From: Paenibacillus sp. CAA11
GTDB lineage: Bacteria; Bacillota; Bacilli; Paenibacillales; Paenibacillaceae
DNA length: 64,000 nt
Assembly (NCBI RefSeq): GCF_003060825.1
Contig: NZ_CP028922.1
Location: forward strand, 3,021,001-3,085,000
Direction of reading: 5' to 3'
Both the position numbers and the translations under genes were made by a program. How positions within the stretch are numbered: position 1 is the first letter of the stretch; each line of letters opens with the position of its first letter. Under the pieces are notes generated by a model that was not told the origin of the DNA, did not search any database, and worked only from the letters and a program-made list of their open reading frames with translations. Below are positions 8,502-17,835 of this stretch, one piece after another.

Positions 8502-9149
8502 TTAATACTTCACCTTCAGCCCTAACAGCTTGGCGAACCCGATCGCCTGCTCCGGCGAGACCGTACAACCAGCCAGGGCCTGCATTGGGATGTCGATCCG
8601 TTCATAGGTGCAGGTGCTGATATCTATCCCTTTCAGGGAAGTATCATTGAAGTCTGCTTCGTTCAGGTCATTCTCATGAAGCTCCAAGTCTTTGAACTTA
8701 CAGCCATAGAAATTCGCGCTCTGCAAAGAACAACTGGCAAACCGTACTTGCTTCAAAGAAGCCTCTACCAGGTCCGCCAAATTCATAAGACAGTTCTCAA
8801 AGGTAACATGTCCTAAGTTTGCTTTGGACAGATTCATCCCCGTCAATTTGCAGTCTTTGAAATGAACGCGGTGAATTACCCCCTTTTCAAGCCGGGCATT
8901 GGACAAATCACAGTTTTCCAGCACGACGTCGGTCAGATCCAGCCGGTCAAACGTCGTATTTGTAAAAGAACAATTGCGAAGCTGCACCTTGGCCAAGATA
9001 CAGCGTTCCATGACTTCATAATCATAGGAAGCGCTGTTTACCAAACCGTTGACCAGCTCATGATCGTGATCTGCTAGCACGTCCTCCCAGCTGGCCTCAG
9101 TCAATTCCGTCGAAAGCTGGGGGGAGTTAATTTTACTTTTCCCTGCCAT
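8502..9149 (-). CDS. Pentapeptide-repeat protein
   Basis: A 215-residue protein with at least 20 tandem A(D/N)LXX-type repeats from about residue 50 to 180 (for example CSFTNTTF, LTDVVLENCDLSNARLEKG, LHENDLNEADF). Such repeats form a square beta helix; some members mimic DNA and protect gyrase, most are uncharacterised. The N-terminal 45 residues are not repeats. It is the last gene before the Shango-like operon, separated by about 100 bp, with its own ribosome site (GGAG) and terminator. Confidence 0.85.
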   Translation of the reverse strand: MAGKSKINSPQLSTELTEASWEDVLADHDHELVNGLVNSASYDYEVMERCILAKVQLRNCSFTNTTFDRLDLTDVVLENCDLSNARLEKGVIHRVHFKDCKLTGMNLSKANLGHVTFENCLMNLADLVEASLKQVRFASCSLQSANFYGCKFKDLELHENDLNEADFNDTSLKGIDISTCTYERIDIPMQALAGCTVSPEQAIGFAKLLGLKVKY

Positions 9150-9254
9150 GATCTATTTATCTCCTCTATATCAACTCGATTCGCAGCAAGCCTTTAGGGA
9201 TTTGATTTGTCCTAGAGCTTCCCACGGGCTGCTCTCAGCACTAAATGCACTTTA

Positions 9255-11480
9255 CTACACTTCCGTGCTCCTGCCTATCGCTAGCGCCTCAGCCAACCCC
9301 TTCAGGTCCAGCCCATCTACAGCGAACGCACGCCGAACCAGTGCTGGCGGGATATATTCATCATATTTACCAAGGTACGGAGCCTCCGACTCATCCAGCA
9401 GAGCTTCCGGCTCCTGAGCGCCAGCCAGCTCGGCCTGAATCCCGGCAAGCAGTTCCTCCGCCCCCGTTCTCCCCGCCACAACCATATAGTACGGCTCCAT
9501 CGGCACGACTTGCCTTAGTCCCATAGGCTCTGTCAGGTTATGCTTCAGCAGACGCTCCAGCGTACGGAACTGCTTACTTCCTGCCCACGGTAAAATAAAC
9601 AGGGAATCCCCGCCCGCCGGAATCACTGGACTGCGCAGCAGCCCACTCTCCCGAGCAAGCCGCCGGGCACGTTCCAGACGATTCACCGCACCGGGGGCCA
9701 GGTACGGATACAGCATCTGCTCCTCAAGCACCTGGCGCATCTTTTGCAGGATACGAGTATGGACGTCTCCGCCCGCGCCAAGCCAGAGCGTATCTACCTT
9801 TCCCCTGGAGGACTTTACGTACACCGCCTTGTGCTTGTTATCCACTTCCTCCACCTTCCACAGCTTACCAGCTAACGAGAAGCAGTAGCCTGGGGGTGGC
9901 ACTGTCGTAATGCTCCCGATCTCCTCGGAGCCATTGTATACCACATGCTCCTCATCATCCTTGAACACGGCATAGAAGCGAAAGTTGTTCACAATCTTCT
10001 CCCCGCCGAGTCCAATGATCAGCGTGCCTTCTTCGGTCTGCTGGATATGGTCGGTTTGCAGCAAATATTGCAGCATTCCCCGGTATTCCTCCGGCTCAAT
10101 GCCGCGAAAAGCCGGCAGTGTCAGCACCGCCCGTGCCAGCTCGGCGGGCGCGGCCTCGCCCATACTCTTCAGCGTGCTCATCGTCTGGTGGTAGAGAACG
10201 CCGACTGGCTTGCGCCGCAGATCGAGCGGCTCGACCCACCTCTCGCGAATGTACAGCTCGATCACGGCGATCGCCCGCAGCAGCGTCCACGGCATGCGGG
10301 CAGGCAGCTGCGCCTCCTCGTCCTCTTCCTCGGCGCAGAGGAACATCATCTCGGACGCCTGGTCTCCCCGGCGTCCGGAGCGGCCGAGCCGCTGCACAAA
10401 GCTGGAGCAGCTGTACGGTGCTCCGAGCTGGATAACCCGTTCCAGCTCGCCAATGTCAATGCCCAGCTCCAGCGTTACCGTCGCTGCGGCTACCGCAGGC
10501 CCCGGGCCGGTGCGAAGCGCGGCCTCGGTCTCCTCCCGCAGCATCGCGGAGATGCTTCCGTGATGCACATGGAACACATCGCGTTCCTCCCGCTTAACAG
10601 CAATCCGCCGCAGCTCCAATGTCGTGAGCTCAGCGTCGGAACGGCTGTTGGTGAAGACCAGCGCTTTTTTACGGTGCGTATGGTCGTAAATATAATTGTA
10701 GTAATTCTGCTTAGCCAGCTCCAAATGCTCGGCCTCCCGCTCATTCCGTGCATCCGGGAAGGAGAAATGCTCCACCGACAGCTTCAGCTTCCGTCCGCCG
10801 TGCGGAGAGACGACCTCAACCGGCTGCGGAGTTCCTCCCCCAAGCCAGCGGGCGGCGGTGTCATAATCACTAAGCGTGGCCGACAGCCCAATCCGCCGCG
10901 GCGTGCAGCACGCCATGCGCTCCAGCCGGGTCAGCTGGCTCAGCACCTGAATGCCCCGGTCTGCGCCCATAAAAGCATGTACTTCGTCGATCATAATATA
11001 CCGCAGATCATGGAACAGGGCGGGGATCGCATTCGGGCGGTTCATCAGCAGGCCCTCTAACGATTCAGGAGTAATCTGCAGCACACCGCACGGGCGCTGC
11101 ATGAGCTTTGTTTTCTCGGCCTGAGAGACATCCCCGTGCCAATGCCAGACCGGCACCTCTCCCTCCCGGAGCAGCTCGCTGATTCGCTCGAACTGGTCGT
11201 TGATCAGCGCCTTCAGCGGCCCGATATAGAGGATGCCGACAGAGCCGGACGGCCGGTGGTACAGCTCGGTGAGCGCCGGAAAAAAAGCAGCCTCCGTCTT
11301 CCCCGACGCCGTCCCCGAAGCGATCAGCAGATGATGCTGCGTATCAAACAGCACGCGGCAGGCCTCGACTTGAGCCTCGCGTAGGGAATCCCACTGCTTG
11401 CGGTAAATGTACTCCTGTATAAACGGGGCTAACCGGGAGAAAGGGTTCCCTCTCCCTGCTTTAGAATCATGCCCGCTCAT
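9255..11480 (-). CDS. sngC: Shango helicase: Lhr-like DEAD/DEAH protein
   Basis: A 741-residue SF2 helicase. Motif I is SGTASGKT at residues 55-62, motif II DEVH at 165-168, motif III SAT at 200-202, and the C-terminal helicase domain has the arginine-finger segment QRLGRSGRRG. The last 350 residues carry a winged-helix/Lhr-type extension (VYNGSEEIGSI, RILQKMRQVL). It should unwind or translocate on nucleic acid using ATP. Its ATG overlaps the stop of the ATPase gene by four bases, so the two are coupled. Similar helicases (BrxHI) occur in BREX type 2. Confidence 0.85.
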   Translation of the reverse strand: MSGHDSKAGRGNPFSRLAPFIQEYIYRKQWDSLREAQVEACRVLFDTQHHLLIASGTASGKTEAAFFPALTELYHRPSGSVGILYIGPLKALINDQFERISELLREGEVPVWHWHGDVSQAEKTKLMQRPCGVLQITPESLEGLLMNRPNAIPALFHDLRYIMIDEVHAFMGADRGIQVLSQLTRLERMACCTPRRIGLSATLSDYDTAARWLGGGTPQPVEVVSPHGGRKLKLSVEHFSFPDARNEREAEHLELAKQNYYNYIYDHTHRKKALVFTNSRSDAELTTLELRRIAVKREERDVFHVHHGSISAMLREETEAALRTGPGPAVAAATVTLELGIDIGELERVIQLGAPYSCSSFVQRLGRSGRRGDQASEMMFLCAEEEDEEAQLPARMPWTLLRAIAVIELYIRERWVEPLDLRRKPVGVLYHQTMSTLKSMGEAAPAELARAVLTLPAFRGIEPEEYRGMLQYLLQTDHIQQTEEGTLIIGLGGEKIVNNFRFYAVFKDDEEHVVYNGSEEIGSITTVPPPGYCFSLAGKLWKVEEVDNKHKAVYVKSSRGKVDTLWLGAGGDVHTRILQKMRQVLEEQMLYPYLAPGAVNRLERARRLARESGLLRSPVIPAGGDSLFILPWAGSKQFRTLERLLKHNLTEPMGLRQVVPMEPYYMVVAGRTGAEELLAGIQAELAGAQEPEALLDESEAPYLGKYDEYIPPALVRRAFAVDGLDLKGLAEALAIGRSTEV

Positions 11481-12826
11481 AGCTCAAACTCCGCCAAAAA
11501 GTCATCGAGCTCGTCTTTTTCCTCATTATGACCACGCGCGCCTGCTGCCGCAGCCTCCAGCTCCCGTTCGCCCATCAGCTCTTCAAATGTCAGCTCGCTA
11601 TGCTGATGCAAAATATGCAGCACATCCATAAAGTCCCGCACGACCTCCCGGGTCGTCAGCAGCTCCTCCGCACCAAGCCGGTTCACCGCGGCCTGCATGA
11701 ATGCAATCAGCTGCTCGTCGCTAAGCCTAGCTTCATAGCCAAAATGCAGCGCATGAATACCCCGAAGCTTCTGCAGCAGGATCATAATCTCTTCATGGGA
11801 CAGCATGTCCAGCTTCAGAATCGGCGAGGTGTAGGTCCGCCGGGCCCCGCTGCTATACCTTCCATCCATCAGCCGTGACCGGAGGGCATCATAGCTGAAC
11901 AGCCCTCTGCGCTCATCCTCCACAAACTGCGGCGTCCCGCCCAGGTAGATGCCCAGATATTGGGCTTTGCCCTGCATCGTATCATTAAACATTGTCAGCA
12001 GCTTCTCGTAATTGCTCTGCCTGGAGATGCTATTCGTAATTTTGTACAAATTCACACCTTCATCAATAAAGAGCAGGAGCCCCTTGTACCCGATCCGCAC
12101 GGCGAATTCCGCCCACAGCTTCATATAATCGTACCAGTTGTCGTCATCGATAATGACGCCAACCCCCAGCTCTTTCCGCGCTTCCGTCCGGGTCGGGAAT
12201 TCTCCGCGCAGCCAGCGCAGAGCCGCCGCCTTCCGTTCATCGTCGCCCAGCTTGTAGCCCGACCAGTATGCGGCCAGCACTTTGGAGAAGTCAAAGCCGT
12301 GCACCAGATTTTGCATTTCAGCCGTGACCGCATAAATGCGCAGCTCTACCGCCTCCAGCAGCTGAGGATCTCCTGGACGCAGGCCACTTGACTGCATCTG
12401 CTCCTGCTGTAATCCGGCGATCCACTTCTGCAGTATACTCTCCAAAGCGCCGCCGTCCGGCCTTGTCCGGGTAGACAGATGCATCATCAGCTCACGGTAT
12501 GTAGCCAGTCCCTGTCCCTTCGTGCCGACGAGCCGCCGCTCTGGCGACAGATCGGCATCTGCCACCACAAACTCCCGATCCATCGCATAATTGCGGATCA
12601 TCTGCAGCAGAAAGCTTTTCCCGCTCCCATAGCGCCCGGTAATCAGCCGGAAAGCCGCTCCGCCTGCCGCGATATTGTCCATATCCTGGAGGATGGATGC
12701 CACCTCGGCCCGACGGCCGACCGTGATATGCTCCAGCCCAACCCGCGGCACCACGCCCGCCGTGAGGGAATTCACCAGTGCGGTTGTGAGCCGTTTCGGA
12801 ATTTGCACCTGTTTCAACGTGACCAC
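11477..12826 (-). CDS. sngB: Shango ATPase: BrxD/DUF2791-like P-loop protein
   Basis: A 449-residue AAA-type ATPase. Walker A is GRYGSGKS at residues 64-71 and Walker B LLFIDE at about 250-255, followed by a sensor-like YLGIYLGGTPQF. The sequence fits DUF2791, the BrxD family of BREX type 2, which normally sits beside an Lhr-like helicase. It would supply ATP-dependent assembly or gating of the helicase on phage DNA. It is the middle gene of the operon: 28 bp after the TerB gene and overlapping the helicase gene. Confidence 0.85.
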   Translation of the reverse strand: MVTLKQVQIPKRLTTALVNSLTAGVVPRVGLEHITVGRRAEVASILQDMDNIAAGGAAFRLITGRYGSGKSFLLQMIRNYAMDREFVVADADLSPERRLVGTKGQGLATYRELMMHLSTRTRPDGGALESILQKWIAGLQQEQMQSSGLRPGDPQLLEAVELRIYAVTAEMQNLVHGFDFSKVLAAYWSGYKLGDDERKAAALRWLRGEFPTRTEARKELGVGVIIDDDNWYDYMKLWAEFAVRIGYKGLLLFIDEGVNLYKITNSISRQSNYEKLLTMFNDTMQGKAQYLGIYLGGTPQFVEDERRGLFSYDALRSRLMDGRYSSGARRTYTSPILKLDMLSHEEIMILLQKLRGIHALHFGYEARLSDEQLIAFMQAAVNRLGAEELLTTREVVRDFMDVLHILHQHSELTFEELMGERELEAAAAGARGHNEEKDELDDFLAEFEL

Positions 12827-12854
12827 CTCTTCTATCTAAACATTCTATTCAAAA

Positions 12855-14864
12855 TTAAGAACCTCTTCGGAGCACATGATGAAGCTCGTCCCGGTATTCC
12901 TCCGTAATTTCATCCACATCAATAAGCAAATCGCCGATCTGCTCCATCGAGATCTCGTTGATCTCATCCATCATCAGCTCTGGCATCGAGCCAGCTTCCT
13001 CAGCAATGCTGTAACGTACGGCGTCACCTTCCCCGCGAAGCAATGCAGCCAGCAGCTTCCTATGAGGCTCAGATAATCGCGCCGCCAGCTCCTGCCATTC
13101 GATTACTATCGGCCACTCATCCGCCTCATCAATCAGCTGACCATCCGTATCAAGGTAAACTGCACCACCTTCACCGAACGGTGAGTCTTCCGACAGAGCA
13201 GCACAGGTATGAAGCTTCTGGCTCAAGTCCTTCTCATGGCTATCCACTGGAGCCTGCTCCACAAGCTGCTCCAACAGATGCTTCTCAGTTCCCTTATCAC
13301 TATGCCCTTTAGCTCTTTCTTCGCTGCTACCTTCAGCTCGTTCAGCGCTGCTTACTTTAACCCTTTCATCACTTCGCCGCATTTCTTCCGGCTCCCACAC
13401 TTCCTTTGGTTTCTCCTCTGGAGATGCAGCCTTGCCCTGAGTTTCTTCCTTGTACGATTCTTCCTCATATCCCAGCCAGCCCCGTTCGAAATCCAGCACG
13501 CCCTGCTGAGGCTCATTCCCAGCTTTATGGCGGCCTGCCTTGCTAGCTCCCGGCTTAGCTTGAGATATTAATTCAGCCGCTCCGAAAGATGCTGTTGTTC
13601 CTTGCGTGACTGGGTCATCAGATTCGCCGGATGGTTTCCCATAAACACGGTTGTCCCCTAGGTTCAGCTTCAGTTCCTCTGTAAGCAGCATGTCCCGCAC
13701 CTCGTCCGACTCCCGCTGAAGCTTGCGAAGCTTCGCAGTATTGATCTTGATCGCAGGAACCTGGGACTTCACTTCTTTCGCCCGGCGCAGTTCAAATTCC
13801 TTACGCAAGTAACGGGAGATTATCTGCTCAACCTCTGGCTCAACCTGGATGCCCCGCAGCCGTCCCTTGAATCCTGTCAGCTCCCGCAGCTGATTCTCCG
13901 TAAGCCTTGTCAGCTGCGTCAAATAAGCCCGGAGTGGGGGATGCTGGCTGATCGGCAGCACAGGTACCGTTATCGTGCGCCCGTAAAGCCCATGGTCATA
14001 AACCGCGCTGCGGAACAGGTAGCGGGTAACCCTTTTTTCACGTGGCATAAAAAGGTCTAAAAGCCGTCTTCCCTTCGTCTTCGATAAGTACCCATCGACC
14101 AAAACCACCACTTTCGGCAGATATTCCCGCAGCACCTTTCGCCCTTGCTCACGGTAATAGCGGCCCTTCTCCACCTCATAATCGATGAGCTGCAGCAGCA
14201 GCTCCCAGGTCAGCTCCAGCGGCTCGGCGCGAAAGCGTCTTCGCCATTCCAGCTCCCTTAGCTCGGGAGATAGGCTGCGCGGAATCTTGGAAAGCGGTTC
14301 GGCGGGAGTCGGGTCCAACCCGAACACCAGAACTAAATCGTACAGCCATTCCCGCACATACTGATCCAGCTTAGGGTACCTTTGCCGATAAGCCTGCCAT
14401 ATTCGATCCATCAGCTCGTAACCCTGCTTAGGCTCACGCCAGCCGATTCCGTGGATTAGCTCATACAGATATACAAATACATAGGACAAGTCTGTATCCG
14501 GATAACGCCCGGCCCGAACCTCTCCCCGCCAATACAGGTACCACCGCTTCTGTGCGGATTGCATCTGCTCATAAGTCGGCCAGTAAGTGTGAAAAGGAAC
14601 AAATTCGGCATGCTCCACAGCCACCTCCTCCAGGTCCCGTGCCTGCTGCACAAACTGCCCTTCCCGGGAGACATAGCGAAAGCTATCCCCCCATTCCACA
14701 TCCCGCTCGTAGCGGTCTGGGGTCACAACCCTGCTGATCGGTTCCTTCTCCTCATGCACCGGCACATCAAGCTCTACCTCCGCAAATTGAGGCTGCCGCT
14801 CTCGCGGTATTCTTGCTCCGTCCTTTTCTATATGAATGTCGTGTTTGTACGTTCTATTGTTCAT
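12855..14864 (-). CDS. sngA: Shango TerB-domain protein
   Basis: A 669-residue soluble protein, started at ATG 14864 (GGAGG ten bases upstream); the longer frame to 14981 has no ribosome site. Residues about 95-330 hold the TerB-N domain (VPFHTYWPTY, WYLYWRGEVRAGRYPDTDLSY). A charged linker follows (about 440-560, rich in Glu and Lys), then a TerB-C-like acidic helical domain at the end (LLAALLRGEGDAV, MEQIGDLLIDVDEI). TerB proteins act in stress and phage-response systems; here it is the presumed sensor or scaffold. First gene of the operon. Confidence 0.85.
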   Translation of the reverse strand: MNNRTYKHDIHIEKDGARIPRERQPQFAEVELDVPVHEEKEPISRVVTPDRYERDVEWGDSFRYVSREGQFVQQARDLEEVAVEHAEFVPFHTYWPTYEQMQSAQKRWYLYWRGEVRAGRYPDTDLSYVFVYLYELIHGIGWREPKQGYELMDRIWQAYRQRYPKLDQYVREWLYDLVLVFGLDPTPAEPLSKIPRSLSPELRELEWRRRFRAEPLELTWELLLQLIDYEVEKGRYYREQGRKVLREYLPKVVVLVDGYLSKTKGRRLLDLFMPREKRVTRYLFRSAVYDHGLYGRTITVPVLPISQHPPLRAYLTQLTRLTENQLRELTGFKGRLRGIQVEPEVEQIISRYLRKEFELRRAKEVKSQVPAIKINTAKLRKLQRESDEVRDMLLTEELKLNLGDNRVYGKPSGESDDPVTQGTTASFGAAELISQAKPGASKAGRHKAGNEPQQGVLDFERGWLGYEEESYKEETQGKAASPEEKPKEVWEPEEMRRSDERVKVSSAERAEGSSEERAKGHSDKGTEKHLLEQLVEQAPVDSHEKDLSQKLHTCAALSEDSPFGEGGAVYLDTDGQLIDEADEWPIVIEWQELAARLSEPHRKLLAALLRGEGDAVRYSIAEEAGSMPELMMDEINEISMEQIGDLLIDVDEITEEYRDELHHVLRRGS

Positions 14865-15034
14865 CTTCCACAGACCTCCATCACGATTCCCATTATACCA
14901 TCCTACCGAAAATTTGTTCGCTTTTTCTAAAGAACAAATATGGCTCGGAAGGAATAAAATTGGCATCCGGCAAGTTTTCATATTATGCTGAGAAGAGTAT
15001 GGAACTTTGAATTAGAGTTAAAAGGGGCAATGTT

Positions 15035-15748
15035 ATGAATAAATGGCTTAAGGCGCTACTGTTCCTGGTGGGAGCGGCATTTCTGACAAGGCTGATTCCG
15101 TTCTCCAGCTGGTTCCGCATGCTGGACACCATGGTGCATGAGCTGGGGCATGCCATAATGACCTTGGTGATGTCCGGACGCGTCCTCCGTATTGAACTCA
15201 ACGCCGATCACAGCGGTGTGACTTATTCCCTGCTCACTTCCACAGGCTGGGGACAGATCCTCGTGTCACTAGCGGGCTACATTTCGGCTTCTCTGTTTGC
15301 GATTGCCTTGTTTTATGGCTACCATAAGCACAAAGAAAAGGCCGGTCTCATGACCATCAACGTGCTGGCACTGGTTACACTTCTCTTTTTTGTGCGATCC
15401 GGATACGGTTTGTGGTGGCTGATCATCTTTATCGCGATCAACCTGGCCTTCCACTTTATCGGCGGGCGAATTGTGAACTTCTATTATTTGCTGCTGGCGT
15501 TTCTTTGCTTGGAAGAGTCCATTATGGGCCCGGTTACACTCTTGCTGCGTTCCATTACCTCCCCCAGCCAAGCCGGAGATGCCGCCAATCTGGCCCATAT
15601 GACGATGGTTCCCGCCTTTATCTGGTCACTGCTGTTCCTTGGCATCTCGCTCTGCTGCGCCATGGCCGCGCTGCGATTATTCTGGAGAGATCGAGGTCAG
15701 AGCAGACAGAGTAAGGCTAATCCTAGACCGGTACGTCGTCCGCTGTAG
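15035..15748 (+). CDS. M50-family membrane metallopeptidase
   Basis: A 237-residue membrane protein with six or so hydrophobic segments and the zinc motif HELGH at residues 36-40 inside the second segment. The second M50 motif (a D near the C-terminal half) is less clear. AAAGGGG precedes the ATG. Relatives cleave membrane-bound anti-sigma factors or are uncharacterised M50B-like proteins; no partner is visible here. It is transcribed away from the Shango operon. Confidence 0.75.
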   Translation: MNKWLKALLFLVGAAFLTRLIPFSSWFRMLDTMVHELGHAIMTLVMSGRVLRIELNADHSGVTYSLLTSTGWGQILVSLAGYISASLFAIALFYGYHKHKEKAGLMTINVLALVTLLFFVRSGYGLWWLIIFIAINLAFHFIGGRIVNFYYLLLAFLCLEESIMGPVTLLLRSITSPSQAGDAANLAHMTMVPAFIWSLLFLGISLCCAMAALRLFWRDRGQSRQSKANPRPVRRPL

Positions 15749-15947
15749 TGCAGTGAGTTGAGCGGATGAATCACCTATACCACCCGAATTAGATGGTGGT
15801 TGGCCGCCTTATCGGCAAACGCAAAAAAAGCGCAGCTCATGCGGAGTTATCTCTTGGCTGACTCATAGTGTGAAACAAATTAAAACACCTTCAAGAGAAT
15901 GCAACCCTGTCGTAAGATATGGAGACAGCCTTGGAGGTGTTTTTGCG

Positions 15948-16109
15948 TTGGCAACAAGAGTCAGCTCCCCAGTAGAAGTGAAGATGAAAGCCATTGAAAT
16001 GAGATTGGAAGGTATCTCCGTGAAGGAAGTCATGGAGCAATTGAATATACGAAATAAGACACAAGTGGAAACTTGGATGAGATGGATTTATAACTCCAAC
16101 ATGAAGTAG
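15948..16109 (+). pseudogene. IS3-family orfA stub
   Basis: A TTG start ten bases after GGAGG leads into ATRVSSPVEVKMKAIEMRLE, then GISVKEVMEQLNIRNKTQVE, the helix-turn-helix start of an IS150-type orfA. The frame stops after 53 codons (RWIYNSNMK) where the real protein would continue. No orfB, no right inverted repeat. This is the left end of an insertion sequence cut off by a later rearrangement. Confidence 0.7.
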
Positions 16110-16111
16110 AT

Positions 16112-16330
16112 AATATTATAGCTACAACGACATTTTGTGGTAAAATAAAAGGAACATGCATTCTCGGAACAATACATTGCCGAAAACAAAAATGTGTTGC
16201 TAATTATTTTGAAATGTTCAAGTTACACGAAAGAATACCCTTCTTTATTCAACTAAACGAGGCAGGTTTGCCTGAAGGGAAATTTTTAACTTGTTCCACA
16301 AACGCGCTATTTAATGGAGGAAGAATCTAA
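16112..16330 (+). pseudogene. 5'-truncated gene fragment
   Basis: An open frame without a start codon runs from the IS3 stub to a stop at 16330; readable parts are TTTFCGKIKGTCILG, IPFFIQLNEAGLPEGKF and CSTNALFNGG. Composition looks coding but I do not recognise the family. It was probably truncated by the same event that cut the IS. Confidence 0.4.
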
Positions 16331-16396
16331 AAGCAAAATTGAGTATGTTAGAATCGGTGTTTGCGAAAGAAAAAGAATATAATCGGAGATGAAATA

Positions 16397-16882
16397 ATGA
16401 AGAAAGAAATGACTAAAGCAATTGAGTTAAGGATAAACGGAAATCTAAAAGAATCTAATGAGTTACTCATAACCATGGTTAAAGAGTCTCCTAATGATGC
16501 CTACATTAACTATCAATGTGCTTGGAGTTTTGATGTATTAGGTGAAGAAATGAAAGCAGTCCCCTTTTATGAAAATGCAATCAATTTAGGATTGGATGGA
16601 AAAGATTTAGAAGGCGCCTTATTGGGACTAGGAAGTACATATAGAACACTAGGCGAGTATGAAAAGTCAAAGAGTACATTCAGTAAGGGGATGGAATTGT
16701 TTCCAGGTAATAAAGCAATTCAAGTGTTCTACTCAATGACTTTGTATAATTTAAAAGAGCATAATAGCGCTATGAAGTTACTGTTAAATTGCTTAATAGA
16801 TACGACTACAGATAAGGAAATTTTGAGTTATAAGAAAGCAATCAGTTTCTATTCCGATAAATTAGATGAAATTTGGAGTTAA
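16397..16882 (+). CDS. Tetratricopeptide-repeat protein
   Basis: A 161-residue soluble protein starting at ATG 16397 (GGAGA site seven bases upstream); the ORF extension upstream has no ribosome site. It contains about three TPR units (AYINYQCAWSFDVLGEEMKAV, cut here as residues 35-55; LLGLGSTYRTLGEYEKSKS; KAIQVFYSMTLYNLKEHNSA) typical of a small Bacillus/Paenibacillus protein family of unknown role. TPR proteins bind partners; no partner is apparent. A+T content is higher than in the flanking genes, suggesting acquisition. Confidence 0.8.
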   Translation: MKKEMTKAIELRINGNLKESNELLITMVKESPNDAYINYQCAWSFDVLGEEMKAVPFYENAINLGLDGKDLEGALLGLGSTYRTLGEYEKSKSTFSKGMELFPGNKAIQVFYSMTLYNLKEHNSAMKLLLNCLIDTTTDKEILSYKKAISFYSDKLDEIWS

Positions 16883-16943
16883 TTGTATTTATTCCAACCA
16901 ACATGATTGTTGTGGTAAATGAGGTCATTTGTTGTATAAAAAA

Positions 16944-16990
16944 GGATAGATGAATACAGGTATTTTAATCCTGTTAATCTATCCTCTCTT
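16944..16990 (+). terminator. Terminator of the TPR gene
   Basis: GGATAGAT pairs with ATCTATCC across a loop that holds a smaller ACAGG/CCTGT stem, followed by TCTCTTCT. Confidence 0.6.
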
Positions 16991-17105
16991 CTGTTATAAA
17001 AGTTAGTTGTTCAATTATTTCTACTTTCAACCCTGTACTAAGTTCAAGTGCTTCTAGTACTTCCTCTGCAAATAATTTAACTAAAGCAGCAGCTGCACCT
17101 TGTTC
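16974..17105 (-). pseudogene. C-terminal gene fragment
   Basis: After an in-frame TAA, the minus strand encodes EQGAAAALVKLFAEEVLEAL and then a tail ending TFITEERID. There is no start codon. It lies directly next to remnants of the older prophage and may belong to it. Family unknown. Confidence 0.35.
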
Positions 17106-17107
17106 TT

Positions 17108-17210
17108 AACGCTTTCCTCCGTAATTTCCACAATCTTATCGCATTCATCGAGTTCTTCCGCAGCAAATACGACAATTGGCGCTTGCTCCAATGGATTCAA
17201 TTTTCCTGCA
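17108..17210 (-). pseudogene. Remnant copy of the small phage gene at 58896-59099
   Basis: About 90 bp (from ACGCTTTCCTCCGTAATTTC onward) match the middle of the gene at 58896-59099 with scattered substitutions; both ends are lost. This places the debris at the integrase-proximal end of a related phage. Confidence 0.7.
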
Positions 17211-17255
17211 ATATCGTAAAAGAAACGCTCACCTCCGAAGAGATGAGCGTAGCAA

Positions 17256-17615
17256 TCATTTTAACTTTGTATTACGTTTTGTTTGTGTTAATAACGAATT
17301 AACAGGACATTCCTTTTCATGCGTTGTACGTAAGTCGTAGTTAACAAGTCGTTTCCTCGTACTATGTCAGAGTAACTTCTGCGTAGAGAAAGCGTTCGCA
17401 CCGTTACGAAGAAATTCAAGCGCAAAGGCATGTCTTAGATCATAGGGCCGGATGTAATGGCCGATACTCTTACTACTGTAAAGCTCCATACGATCACCCC
17501 ACGTATGACAGTTAAGCGGGCGCCCTTCATACGAGCAGAATATTGGAGTATCTTCGCCCCATTCCTCCATTCGGACGGATAACAACTTACGTAACGTAAT
17601 CTTACCAAAACAAAA
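17256..17615 (-). pseudogene. Decayed integrase of an older prophage
   Basis: Residues corresponding to the C-terminal third of the integrase at 60331-61269 are readable: EEWGEDTPIFCSYEGRPLN, HIRPYDLRHAFALEFLRNGA-type sequence, then a stop and further matches to the tail (TQTKRNTKL). The start region (GGAGGCGTTTTTGTTTTGGT) is fused directly to the ITLRKLL codons, so about two thirds of the N-terminus is deleted. The catalytic arginine I and the final tyrosine are missing. It is dead. Confidence 0.85.
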
Positions 17616-17699
17616 ACGCCTCCTTCGTATTTAGAACGGAGAGGCGCCTTGCTGGTCCTGTGTATTTGCGTTTTCATCGGTGCAGCTACGCAGGACCTC

Positions 17700-17713
17700 C
17701 CGCCATTTGACGG
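17700..17713 (+). promoter_or_regulatory. Arm-type site in the older remnant
   Basis: CGCCATTTGACGGG resembles the three arm-type repeats of the resident prophage and lies about 36 bp from the tRNA gene. Confidence 0.4.
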
Positions 17714-17749
17714 GCATTTTTCGTGATGTGACCGTGAAAAACCGTTGTA

Positions 17750-17835
17750 TGCCGAGGACCGGGATCGAACCGGTACGGTAGTCACCTACCGCAGGATTTT
17801 AAGTCCTGTGCGTCTGCCAATTCCGCCACCCCGGC
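17750..17835 (-). tRNA. tRNA-Leu (anticodon TAA)
   Basis: An 86-nt cloverleaf: acceptor stem GCCGGGG with CCTCGGC (one G-U), discriminator A, long class II variable arm, T-loop GGTTCGATCCC and anticodon TAA in the loop ACTTAAAAT. No CCA is encoded. The 5' half is part of the phage attachment repeat, so in the lysogen this 5' half and the promoter above it come from the phage. Confidence 0.95.

Noticed and set aside
9945-11060. A 371-codon plus-strand frame inside the helicase gene
   Set aside because: Shadow of a G+C-rich gene; histidine/arginine/glutamine-rich product without domains or ribosome site.
15780-15801. ACCACC/GGTGGT hairpin after the M50 gene
   Set aside because: Stem is weak and has no T-run; not enough for a terminator.
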